Assembly: GCA_951640165.1 (NCBI GenBank)
Contig: OX621234.1
Span: forward strand, 3,973,001-4,037,000
From: Pseudoips prasinana
Lineage: Eukaryota > Arthropoda > Insecta > Lepidoptera > Nolidae
DNA length: 64,000 nucleotides
Reading direction: 5' to 3'
Positions 20,578 through 31,866 of the stretch are shown one piece after another. Every line of letters starts with the position of its first letter. Position 1 is the stretch's first letter. A model generated the notes under the pieces. The model did not search any database. It saw only the letters and a list, made by a program, of their open reading frames with translations, and was not told the DNA's origin. The translations under genes and the position numbers were made by a program.

Positions 20578-20910
20578 CAATGTTGTTATAAGTAAAAAGG
20601 TGTAGATAGGTTTCCAACACAACATTCGATCTTCAAAAACTGCACACCCACGCACACATAAATAACTTAATATTGCAAGATCACACTACATTACGATTAG
20701 ACGTCAAAGTAAGATGGCATGATTCAATAATCGTGAGCGAAAACGAGACAAATGTAATTTGCGATAGTGCGTCGTCTCAGGTAGTATAGCGCGTAGCGTC
20801 TACTGACGCGATACTGACTGAAGTAAATTCTGGCTAATTAGCCACATTTTAACGTGCCACTCCCGGAGCGCTTTTAACCTATATACACCTTTTTACTTAT
20901 AACATCATTG
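20578..20910. mobile_element. CAATGATG MITE, copy 1
   Basis: The inverted ends CAATGTTGTTATAAGTAAAA and TTTTACTTATAACATCATTG bound 333 bp. A 9-bp direct repeat GCCCCGATG flanks it at 20569-20577 and 20911-20919. Copy 2 at 44412-44724 shares the whole body. The ends and the 8-9-bp duplication suit a hAT or Mutator-type non-autonomous element. It has no coding capacity. Confidence 0.9.
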
Positions 20911-20919
20911 GCCCCGATG

Positions 20920-21937
20920 CGTCTTTTTCCGCGGTGGCGCCAAAACTCCCTCGAATATGCCGTCCATACTAGGTTTGCCAACTATACTGTTTTGAACACT
21001 AATATACTTTTTACTGTTGAACTAAAATAAAGTACTAAAAATATTGTTTACATTTATTTAGTTTTCAGTAATGAATGCTAAGTGGTGGGGAATTGTATTT
21101 CTTTTTATTGTTTCTGTGTGCAATAAAGAATAAAGAATTAAAATACAGAAAGATGTTCCTTTCATGAAGTTGTCGGCACCACTATTTCTCACAATGAATG
21201 AATTGATAAGCTATCCAAGGTACGTTGCAATTAGTGTCATACGGATATCAGGTGAAATTCCCGTATATGACACAAAGGGGCTTTCAGACACAAATAGATG
21301 TGTCTGAAAGCTCCTTTGTGTCTTTGTGCCCGTTTCTACTACAATAGATCCTATTTACTGGTAACGGTTTTGTGACAAGATCAATGTACGTCTTCTGATT
21401 GTCGAGCTCATTGTCTCACCACATAGGTACCTATGCTTTCATATGGCAGATAATCTTTGTTTCAGTCTTTGTTGTCACCTATTATCCTTTATTTGACAGC
21501 CTCAGCTATGTCAATGAAGCTCCACCACCCCTCTACAAACGACAGAGTTAGGTTCCGATTTAGCTCAGGATTGGAAGGCTTATCCATCTGCACTCCAGCT
21601 CAAACTCGACCCCATCCTATCGACCATTAGACCGCGCTTCGTCCGAGTGTTAATTAGTTTAATTACGATTATTTGTTATTTTTCCTAAAATAAAAGATGT
21701 TTTCTAAAATAAACGTAGCTTATTATACTTATTGTATTACATCAGCTGGCAATAAAAGTCCCGTCAAAATCGGTCCCGCCAGTTCGGAGATTAGCCGAAA
21801 CAAACAGACAGACCGACAGACAGAAATTGTAAGAAATTTTGGTATAAGTACCGTATATATATTCATATACATGTAGTAAAAAACGGTTATTTCAATATTA
21901 CAAATAGACACTCCAATTTTATTTACTTACATGTATA
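20920..21937. other. Spacer with one hairpin
   Basis: No gene is visible. A 23-bp stem with one mismatch (21269-21291/21300-21322, 8-nt loop) lies in otherwise plain sequence. 21750-21935 resembles a decayed interspersed repeat (GTTCGGAGATTAGCCG, ACAGACAGACCGACAGACAG). Confidence 0.4.
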
Positions 21938-22370
21938 GATGGAAACCAAAAAACTGATATATGCTATTTTTCTTTTGTAAATATATACTTATATAGATAG
22001 TTTACACCCAGACTCGGAACAAACAGACATGTTCATGCACACAAATATCTGTCCCGGGTGGGTATCGAACCCACGACCTGCGGCGTGAAAGGCAGCGTAT
22101 CTACCAACCACGCCAACAGGCCCGTCTCAATGACAATAGTCCAATGACCTTGACCAATAGTTGTATTCTGTATACAACATACCTCCTTATATAGATAATT
22201 TACACCCAGACCCAGGACAAACAGACATACATGTTCATGCACACAAATATATGTCCCGGGTGGGTATCGAACCCACGACCTGCGGCGTGAAAGGCAGCGT
22301 ATCTACCAACCACGCCAACAGGTCCCTCTAAATGACAATACTTAGTCCAATGACCTTGACCTTACCTATA
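21938..22370 (-). mobile_element. Two tandem SINE family 2 copies with shared flank
   Basis: Minus-strand copies occupy about 21938-22124 and 22183-22325. Both heads show box A GCGTGGTTGGTAGATACGCT and box B GGGTTCGATACCC. Each is followed by the same non-SINE words (AATGACAATA, GTCCAATGACCTTGACC), so a segment of about 195 bp has been duplicated in tandem together with its flank. Confidence 0.8.
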
Positions 22371-22611
22371 GTCTGTATAAAAACATGCTACATAAAATAT
22401 AAACCCACCAAACTGCATAGCAGTTTGCCGGCGGGATAGCGCTCGTTAACACAATGACAATAATTATATCAATAAATACAAATACTAAAATAAATAAGTA
22501 TAAACTAACACTAACTAAAACTAATACAACAATCACCTGCAGTGTGGCCGCATTATCGTACTTTTCGAGGAGCTGATTTTTTTTTAATAACATAGCCCGC
22601 ATAATGCAATC
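22371..22611. other. AT-rich spacer
   Basis: I see nothing beyond simple AT-rich sequence with (AATA)-like runs. The long minus-strand frame here is low complexity. Confidence 0.4.
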
Positions 22612-22772
22612 TAGCCCCTATGTCGCAGGGTACTTTACAAACATATAATTACATCCAGACTCAGAACAACTGTTTATGGGTCACACAAATAATTGACCGG
22701 TGGTGGTGGACTCGAACCCGCGACACGAAGCGGCGATGCGACTATCTTAGCCGCTGCGTCACACGTGCAGTC
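22612..22772 (-). mobile_element. SINE family 4, second copy
   Basis: It matches 13910-14093 in head (CTTAGCCGCTGCG reversed) and tail (GTCGCAGGGTACTTTACAAA), with several substitutions. Confidence 0.75.
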
Positions 22773-23009
22773 AACTTAATTAAGGGATTAACCTACCGTC
22801 TTAATTAACAACCACCAAAAATCCTTGCTCGTACTAGTTTCCGAACTCCGAATGGTACAATAGTTTCCGATCATGAGAGTAAGTTGTAACTTACTTGTCC
22901 GAGTTTTGTAATTTCACTGTGAATACATTTTGGGGAGGCATTTGTCCAGCAGTGGACGTCATTCGGCTGGCCCATGACCCAGGTGGATGCGGCAAAGTTG
23001 TCGAGGATA

Positions 23010-23220
23010 TACTTTAGATTTTTTTTATCAGACTGCGACAGATGAGCAAGTGGGTCACCTGATGGTAAGTGATCATTGCCGCCCATGGACACTCGCATCA
23101 GAGGAATCGCGAGTACGTTGCCGGCCGTTAAGAGTCAGCAAACAAGTGTTGCTGACCCTTCCCCTCACCCGATGACCTCTGGCGACTTTACTCACACTCA
23201 GAACATAACATTAAAATTAT
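23010..23220 (+). repeat. Interspersed repeat (GTCACCTGATGGTAAGTG family)
   Basis: It contains GTCACCTGATGGTAAGTGAT, GCCGCCCATGGACACTCGCA and GTTGCCGGCCGTTAAGAGTC. The inverted relative at 56930-57180 has the same order. A mariner is inserted just past its end. Confidence 0.65.
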
Positions 23221-23234
23221 TAATGTTATTATTA

Positions 23235-24516
23235 GGTCTTTACCTATGAAATTGCCGTTCTGCAGTACTGGCCATTTCAAATCAAAATAATTTTTGTTTG
23301 GCTAAGAATTCTAATTTCAAATTAATTTTATTTTAAAAACATGGATTCTTTTTTCCAAAAGTAGTCATTTCTTTATTGATTAGTGTTACATTTTCATCGC
23401 ATTTCAATCTTTTTCGTCATCATGGATACGTTAAAAATTCGAGTAATTATGGAATATGAGTACCGTCGTGGCAGCAACGCGGCACAAGCGGCACGCAACA
23501 TCAACGACGTTTACGGAGCTAACACTACAAACCAACGCACCACCTGTTATTGGTTTGCTCGCTTCCGTTCTGGAAATTTCGACCTGAAAAATTAACCTCG
23601 CGGTCGTCCGAAGACTTTGGTCGACAATGACGAATTAAAGGCGGTTGTGGAAGCTGATGATACACAATCTACGGCTGAATTAGCAGCAGCTTTCGACGTT
23701 AGCGTCAAAACAATATTGGTCCATTTGCGTCAAATTGGCAAGGTAAAAAAGCTTGACAAATGGGTGCCCCACGAACTCAATGATCGCCAGCGCGAAGTAC
23801 GCGTCGAGACGTGCCTTGCACTGCTCAACAGACACACAAATGAAGGAATTTTTAACCGCATTGTTACCTGCGATGAAAAATGGATTCTGTTTGATAACCG
23901 CAAGCGCTCAGCAAGTTGGTTGGATCCTGGTTCAGCACCTAAACAATGCCCTAAACGAAAACTTACCCCTAGAAAAGTGATGGTCACTGTTTGGTGGTCT
24001 AGCGCCGGTGTGATTCATCACAGCTTCTTACCAAACGGGGTGAGCATTACTGCAGATGTGTACTGTGAAGAACTGAGCACAATGATGGAGAAGCTGGCGC
24101 ATCTCCAACCAGCATTGGTCAATCGCTCGTCTCCGCTGCTCCTGCACGACAACGCGCGACCTCATACTGCACAGCAGACGGTCTCCAAGTTGCAAGAACT
24201 GGGGTTGGAAGCTCTCCGTCATCCGCCCTACTCACCAGACCTTGCGCCTACAGACTACTACTTTTTCCAGAATTTGGATAACTTCTTGGCGGGAAAAAAA
24301 TTCAATACCCGAGAGGCAGTACAAAATGCCTTTGAAGAATTTGTTGCCTCCCGTCCAGCTGATTTCTTTAAGAAGGGCATCAATAAACTGCCACTGCGAT
24401 GGCAAAGATGCATTGATTGCATGGGTGATTACTTCGATTAATACAAATAAAAAAATTCATGAAAAAAATTCGTTTAAATTTTTTCATACAAAACGGCAAT
24501 TTCATAGGTAAAGACC
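23235..24516 (+). mobile_element. Mariner element, copy 2
   Basis: It has the same 1282-bp length and TIRs as 14468-15749, in the opposite orientation, with TA at 23233-23234 and 24517-24518. The two copies differ at only a handful of positions visible in the protein, so the burst is recent. Confidence 0.95.
23422..24441 (+). pseudogene. Mariner transposase with a nonsense codon
   Basis: The frame equals the 339-residue copy 1 transposase but codon 58 is TAA (23593-23595) where copy 1 has GAA. The stop falls in the DNA-binding half, ahead of all three catalytic residues, which are otherwise kept (DD34D, YSPDLAPTDYY). Other differences are Phe for Leu in GIFNRIV, and Arg and Gly in NRKRSASWLDPGS, the latter probably ancestral because Hsmar1-type relatives have Arg there. 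The element could still move using the protein of copy 1, since both ends are intact (inference). Confidence 0.93.
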
Positions 24517-24944
24517 TATTATTAAGTAATGTCTTCTGTAAGGTGGAGGTACTTCCCCAGGCGGGCTGCTCTTGGGGCGAATGTTGGAAAGTTCCACAAA
24601 ATGTTTTATAAAACTTAATTAATTGATGTGTTTATGCTAGATACATAAACCATTTTATTTATAAATGAATTTAATAAAGTGCCAAGAGGACGCATATGTG
24701 TTCCATATAATTCCAGAACAAATATCATTATGTATAAAATATACAGCTGACCTTCAGGAAAATGCAATCCGATATTTATGGCAGTGTCAGAAAGTCTGCA
24801 AAAGCCCTGCACATGTAATTCTTGCGGCAACGCTGTACTGTATTTACAGGAACCCTCGCTAATGGTGTCCACACAAACCCTTCGTCAGACAGGACAACGA
24901 CTGCGGAATCTGTTGAATTATTCAAAGACTCTCTCGATTGACGT

Positions 24945-25135
24945 CATGAGTCAATATCATTGCTATTATAAAATAAATTTTATAAATGTGTTCATACAAT
25001 AAATACAAAGTGTACCTAAATATCTATGTTACGAGAAATAATAATGTGTACTACTATATTACTACAAACATGTTCTGACTATTTACAAGCGCTTTTTTTA
25101 AGTCTACGTGAATAAAAACCTTTTTTATTTTATTT
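24945..25135 (-). repeat. Family B repeat
   Basis: This reversed copy ends AAGTCTACGTGAATAAAAACCTTTTTTATTT (25100-25130). The far end of the family is missing. Confidence 0.65.
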
Positions 25136-26030
25136 ATTCAAACCGCTACAGATTTACTTAGTATTACCTAAATTCAAATAGTCTACAGAGACTACATTAA
25201 AATAAATTGTATGCAAAAAATAGGATGCAATCGAAATTACATATGAAGTAAACGGCACTGTTGAGTATCGCGCACTGAATATAATCAAAGGTATACTAAC
25301 TTATGGGAGCAATTACAAATGTCATATTATATTAATTACTAGTATCTTCAAATGCTATTACGATAATAAGCGAAAAATTTAAGAAAGTTTATTAATAAAA
25401 TATTTGCAGCAATATAAAAGAAATTGTTGTCACCCTATTTCCTAACTCGGAGAATAAAAATAAAACTTTATTTTCTTATAAAATAAAGTATCTTTTAATA
25501 TCTTTCTGGTATCATATTTTTGCACAATATCTTTAATAAAAGAGACTATTTTGTGTTTGTTTTATCTTTCATATGTGAAGTATAATAACACCTAAGCAAA
25601 AGAAATGGAGGACTGGGGGCCAGAACGTTATAAAGATCATACCTATCGAACAAAAAGAACTGGTGATCTGTTCTTGTTGATTTTTCACATATTATTTAGT
25701 AACATATAGGATTTCAAATAGCAATTGGAGGTTAACGGTTTCTTTTTATTTGCGAAATAAACTTTTACATGTAGGTATTTGGAGATTGCCCATTTTGAAC
25801 GAAGATATTATTATGTAGGTAAGTGTTTTGGCAAAATATCTTGTTTTCACAAATTTGCCAAACTAAATTTGTGAAAACAGCTTAGATTTTGGCATACAGA
25901 CATTTTCCGTAGTGTCAAGAGTTAATCCAGTACAGGTGGGCCCCCAATCCTCTATGTGAGAGAGAACTGAGGGCCTAACTTCACGCTCCATATCTCGTTT
26001 ATAAGACTTTCACAAAATCAATTACCCAAC
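25136..26030. other. AT-rich spacer
   Basis: No exon was recognised. Small inverted words occur: CTTGTTTTCACAAATTT against AAATTTGTGAAAACAG (about 25840-25881), and GGACTGGGGGCC (about 25611) against GGCCCCCAATCC (about 25938), so a worn MITE is possible. Confidence 0.35.
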
Positions 26031-26224
26031 TATTGTTATGCCTGTTTGTTACCTACGCGACTATTTTGATGTCTGTGTTTTACCGACTATTTTTATATGT
26101 AAATCAAAAATTTTTGTATGTCTATATATGTTACGCAACTATTTTGTATCTGCATCGTACGCGACAATTTTTATGTATGTATGTAAAGCAACTATTTTTG
26201 TCTGTATGTTACGCAACTATTTTG
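26030..26224. repeat. ~26-bp minisatellite, left block
   Basis: Diverged units of the type TTACGCAACTATTTTTGTCTGTATG are repeated about six times. The same unit types continue in the same orientation at 36218-36375, so the 10-kb element between them appears inserted into one array. Confidence 0.75.
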
Positions 26225-27122
26225 TGTGCGTCACGATTGCTACGCCACGTTATCCAAACAGAAAAAGAAATCGCTATATTTTTTGTCAAAATTAGTCAAA
26301 ATCGAAAGGAACAAACCAAAACTTTGTCAAAGCAGAAATAAAGAAGTTACAGGGGTTTTAAGTTGGCCGCGCGAACGTAACGTGCACGATTGCGCGGCCA
26401 TGGAGATCTCAGTAACTACTTGGGATAGAGATCTAAATCTTTTTGTTAATTGAACATTCCATTTGTCGACAATTGTCAAAAAAAGAATTATAAGACTAAG
26501 ATCAATATTTCACGAAATATTCACCTTGGAAATTATGGCCGCGAAATCGTGCACTTGATGTTTCTTTCCCAACTAGCAAAATACCCTTACATACAAAAGC
26601 TTGTAAGAGCTGTGGTTTCATAAAAGGTTTACATGTGTTTTGAGTAAGCCAGAAGCACTTACTACCCTTATAAATAACAGTTAGTAAGAGCTATGGTTTC
26701 ATATGGGCTTTATATGTGTTCTGATTAAGCCTAATTAAGCTTTAAGAACATTCATACTTGTAACATATTCTGATAGACGTATATGAGAAAACCTTATATA
26801 ATATTAATAAGGGCAGTGGTATTACAAGCACCTTTTACAAGTGTAGTTGCCTTTGATTCCTAAATAATACTTATAAAGGGATTTTGTAAGTATATTCAGT
26901 CTTAGAAGTGACTATACTAAGTCTTTTATTAGACTTCTGCAAAAATTGTATTTTAAAAGTGTGATTTATCTCACCTAAGACATATTAAAGAGTAGTAGCA
27001 TTTTAAATCTCCTACAAGTGTCTTACAAAATCTACTGTGAAGGGTTATTATTTACTTTCGTTGTCAACGTGGCTTACTCCAGAAATTGTTATTAAATCAC
27101 CAATATAATTATTAAATCACCA

Positions 27123-27360
27123 ATGGATTTACAAAAATGGAAGCGGTTTAAGAGAAGCGGAGCATACCGAAGAAATATATATACGTAGAAAATACTTGGA
27201 ATTAATGCAAAAATCGGCGTCCCTCCGAGCAACTGAGTCGAACAATATTTTTGCTGGTTCCGCACAAAATAACGATTACTATTTTGATGTCATTGAACAA
27301 AGTGATAATAGTGATGGCAGTAACCAAAGTAGTCAAAATGAATCAGAAGACGGATTATGA
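27123..27360 (+). pseudogene. Broken small frame in nested element
   Basis: From the ATG at 27123 it reads MDLQKWKRFKRSGAYRRNIY and then meets a stop. One base out of frame the sequence continues RKYLELMQKSASL and runs through a Ser/Asn/Asp/Glu-rich stretch to a stop at 27358-27360. This pattern (basic start, acidic tail, one frameshift) looks like the N-terminus of a transposon protein. I cannot name the family. Confidence 0.5.
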
Positions 27361-27627
27361 AAAAAATATAAAGTTGCGGAAAGATATTAAAAAATGGGCC
27401 AGATAGCATTATTCCCACGAATGTTGCCAGGGTAGTTTAACTGTAATATTATTCATAAAATATATTTGTTTTATTTAAGCATAGATTAGTAAACACTTAA
27501 TAATTTTGTTATATTACTAGATCCTTAAATAAATAAAAAATAATAACAATGGCAAAACTACGAGTATTAAAAAGTCTACCTACCAACTATTATTCAGTAT
27601 GTAGATTGAAAGTATGCTGTAATTGCC

Positions 27628-27804
<177 letters not shown>

Positions 27805-27842
27805 ATTTTTATTTATGTACTTTATCATCAATTATTGGTTAT

Positions 27843-28118
27843 TTAGTGACATACTTCACATTCATCACTTGAGTAATGGTCGTAAATTGCAAATTTATGG
27901 CAGCGTTTGCACCACAAGAAATTCAAATACAATAAAGAAATTATATCATTTTGGGCCAATGTAAAATGTTGTGGCTGGAACTTTGAAACAGGATATCCAC
28001 AGGTGATACATTTTTCACACAATACAAAGTGGGTTATCTTCCATGGCCATTTTTTATTAGTAAGCATTCGGATCTTATTTTTACTTATGAAACAGTCGAC
28101 GTCCATAATTACAACCAT
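27843..28118 (-). CDS. Cys-rich frame, possible terminal exon of transposon protein
   Basis: The 91-residue frame ends with paired Cys motifs: [10 protein letters not shown], then CKRCHKF and DECEVCH. This is a zinc-ribbon-like arrangement of two CxxC pairs each. An AG lies directly upstream of the frame (ATACAG at its minus-strand start), so it may be a last exon rather than a complete gene. It lies inside the nested element and converges with the frame at 27123. Function is unknown, and a chance frame is possible. Confidence 0.4.
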   Translation of the reverse strand: MVVIMDVDCFISKNKIRMLTNKKWPWKITHFVLCEKCITCGYPVSKFQPQHFTLAQNDIISLLYLNFLWCKRCHKFAIYDHYSSDECEVCH

Positions 28119-29528
28119 ACTGTATGTATATTTGTCCTAAAACAAAAACCCAACACAAAAAAATATACATGTGAATATAATTAACGTTGTGGATATATAA
28201 ATGAATACCTTGCTTTTACTTATTAAGGAACCCTAAAATTATGAACAGTATGGCCGAGTAGGTGTATGGTTCTTTTTAGTGTGACTTTACGAGTGTAATA
28301 TAAACCATACACAAGAGTACTGGACTTATGTTTTTCTGATAAAGCACTAGTAAGTCATGTCGTTATAATGGCTACCATTTTTATATTATTTTACAAATAA
28401 TTTAAATATTTATAATACATAAGATAGGTTTTTGAAAGGGCCCGTGAAAAAAATGTTATTCAAATTTCAAAATAATCGAGAAAAACTACTTCGCACCCTA
28501 AAAATCGACAAATATATGAGTAAGAAATTGGAAAATATACAGAAGTAAAATAGATAATTTACTTAAGTTTTAGATCCCTTACGGTTTTGAATTTTTATTA
28601 TTTTTCAAAAGTTTCACTACTAGTTGCAACTTCAGGGTAGTATATCTGATTACACTCTTACTAGAAGATCAGAAAAAGAACTACTAGCCATAATACACTT
28701 AGAACAGCATTAGTAAGTGCACTATAAGGTTATTTGCCCTTAAAAAAGGCCATTGTAAGTCACTTGTAAAGTTTGTCTTTATAAAAGTATCAGCAAGAGC
28801 TTTGTAAGATTGAAAATACACTTCGCGAGACGATTATAAGGCAATTGCCAGGGTGAAAATACTTATAAAGTGCGCCCAAATCCACACTTATATAAATCTA
28901 TAAGTGGGTTATAAGACTGAAAAATAAATGGTCTTGGGATATTTATAAGATTATTTTTTGCTAGCTGGGTTAATCTCGATTATTTCTTCAAAACTTAAGA
29001 TATCATGCAGTAAAACTGTTACTAGAAGAAGGTTGTCCAAAGTACCGAAAGCATTTAATGCCACCAAAGTTTATTTAAACTGACGAAATCAAGGCAAAAC
29101 AAAAGTTACGTGGCCGCGCAATCGTAACGTTATATTGAACGCTGATATCTCATTATCTATAATTGTTAAGAGTTCGGTGTTAACATCCATTTATTCGTAA
29201 TATTAACCTAATCAGATTGACTTAGCGTTTTAACCTCAGGACAATTTTCTACGCGTGTAATCTCAAAAATGATGATATATCTTGTAATGTTCGAGTAGAG
29301 TGACCATAATTTCTGTTAAATATGGGGATATCTTTTGCTCTACTAGACGAAAATGTACCTGTTAGGAATAATTATTGTAGAATTAGCTAAGATAAGACAG
29401 TTCTATACAATATTCTTTTCATTTATACACAAGTTCAAATCATGCCATACAAAACAAGACCAAAAAATGGAACTTAGTTCTGTTTTCACCACATGACGCG
29501 ACATTGCTGCTTGTACTTCAGTAATTTA

Positions 29529-29866
29529 TCTATATCTATACATATAATAAAATCGTAGGAATGTCAAAACTGTAAATTGAAGGTTATTTAAAAGGATACT
29601 TGGGGCGTGATCTACAATCGACATCAACCCAAAAAAGTAGTTTTAGAATTTTTGTCTGTTCATCTGCTTGTCTTTATGTACGAGTATGTCCGGGCTAAAC
29701 TCAAAAAGTACTGCATGGATTTACTTCAAATTTTGCATGAATATTACTAAGAGGTTGGGTCAACATATAGGCTACATATTATCACGCTATCACCTACGGG
29801 GGAGGGGCTGTGATAATTTATAAAATTTAACGCGGGTAAAACCGCGGGTGTGCCCCGCTAGTCTAT
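29529..29866 (-). repeat. Family A repeat, full length
   Basis: A complete reversed copy (CTATACATATAATAAAATCG ... GGTAAAACCGCGGGTGTGCC) inserted in the interior of the 10-kb element. Confidence 0.8.
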
Positions 29867-30367
29867 TATATCTTTGTAAAGTACCCCGCGACACAGGGAT
29901 TAGATTCCCAAGTGTGGGCGTTGGCTTTTTAAAACGAAAAAAAAAAGAAAGAATTTAAAATGTGCTCGCCTCATAGGCAGTAATATAACAATTATGAACT
30001 CAAAGCTACGTGTGATGATTTTAGAACTGACTCGAACGGAGGGACTCTACCTGCGGAATAGCAATTCTATTTATTTTCATTTTGGGAGAAAATTTATATT
30101 TCAAATTATGTACATTTCGATTTTATATTTCTAGCATTACTAACCCACGAAAATTTGACTCCTAATTTGAAATACATATTAAATTAGGAACCAATTTCAA
30201 CAATTTCATTCCGTCGCAAGCGCTAGTGCTAACCGGTTGTCTCGTTGTCATTTCTTCGCTAATTAGCTACGCAGAGGTGTGTGCGTCGTAAGTGTTATCA
30301 CTTTCAACGTTAACCCGCCCGTTTCGCTCGAGCGCAGAGTACTTAACAATTCAGAGGCTACGCAACT

Positions 30368-31245
30368 ATGGACACATCTAATAGCAGCTTAAATTATGAT
30401 GGACCTGAGACGGGACGTAGAAGTGAGGATGGATCACATATCGATAAGGGATCGCCACCACCCTTCATCACAATGCGTAAAGACCAGTCATCAGAATTTC
30501 GACGCGAACTCAAGTCGTTTCAGGACAAAGTGATGTCCATGATGGAGACATGGTTTGTAAAGCAAGATGCTAACTTTTCTAAGATGCTTGATGAATTTGG
30601 AGACATGAAAAAGTCTCTCAATTACCTCAGCGAGAAATATGATGCACTCGAGAAAGGTGCGCAGGAGCTCAAAAGTCGCGTGCAGATACTGGAACAAAAC
30701 GCACTAACATGTAAGCCCAGACTCAATGATTTGGAAGCGAAAATCGAGTCCATGGAACAAAGAGCGCGCAACTGTAACCTCGAAATAAGTAACCTGCCGG
30801 AAAAGCGAGGAGAAAACCTGACCACAATTGTCGAAAGCATAGCAAAAGTTGTAAAACAGCCTTTATCTAACGGTAATATCACTGCAATCCATAGGGTACC
30901 ACAAAGTAATCCTAACAACTCACGCCCCAAGAACATTATAGTCAAATTCTCCTCCCAAATAATTAGGGACAACTTCATATCAGCGGTTTGCCTCAACAAA
31001 GGCATCACATCAGAGCAGATAAATATACAAGGACCATCGCAGAGGATTTATTTCAATGAACACTTAACTTTGCAAAACAAAACGTTATTTCGTCGGGTCC
31101 GGATACTGCCAAAGAGATTGGAATTAAATTTGTCTGGATCAAGCACGGTGTTATTCTCACTAGGGCCGACGAGTCTACCGCCGTCATCGCCATTCGAGCT
31201 GAGAAAGACTTATCTAAACTTAAACCCTATGTGTCTAAAAGTTAA
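30368..31245 (+). pseudogene. LINE ORF1, FP-like RNA-binding protein, one frameshift
   Basis: From ATG 30368 the protein has a polar N-terminus, a coiled coil (about residues 50-145, heptads of Leu/Ile with many Lys/Glu), then an FP-like domain (NCNLEISNLPEKRGENL, RPKNIIVKF, QRIYFNEHL). Near 31096-31104 one base is missing: downstream the expected C-terminus (KEIGIKFVWIKHGVILTR) lies in another frame and stops at 31243-31245. In LINEs of this type ORF1 coats the RNA. The similarity to the FP-type domain is recognised by motif only. Confidence 0.8.
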
Positions 31246-31866
31246 ACATTTTATGATATTAAGTGTATTTTTACTTTATAATAAGAATAACAGTGGAATT
31301 ATCGAATGTTACTTACATTATTATTTTACAATAGTTTATCACTACATGTTCGAGGTGCGGGCTCTGGATTGTACATTACTCTGTGTATTGACAAGGTGAT
31401 TGTGAGACTGTTTTTATTTATGTCGTCAAGCATACAATTAATCTTTACCAGGGATTTTGTTTTAAATATTTGTTGGGTTTTTTGCAAATGTGTTCATATG
31501 ATATAATTGCACATTGTGATTATAATATATATTATACATCTAATTCTTCGGTAACTAAAACTAGATATTTACGTTATACCGTCAATATAAATTTTAATAC
31601 AAATAAAGCATTATGTGTTAAATTACTGTTAGATTTGCAGTTGTATTTATATTATTTACATTATTATTATAATATATATTTTGCATATATCACGGCAACG
31701 ACTAGGTACTCACTTTACATGTTTTACTTTACCGAAAGTTCAAAAGTGTGTTCACTGTTGTATCGGGATAGGACAGCATGTTATGTATTGCTCCGGTTGC
31801 GAAATAGGATGAGTCACTTGTATATAATTATAGTAGTAATATGTATTAACGTCTGTTGCACACACA

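Noticed and set aside
26033..26341. Tyr/Phe-rich plus-strand frames resembling a membrane protein
   Set aside because: They read through the ~26-bp minisatellite and the outer end of the inverted repeat; the repetition explains the pattern.
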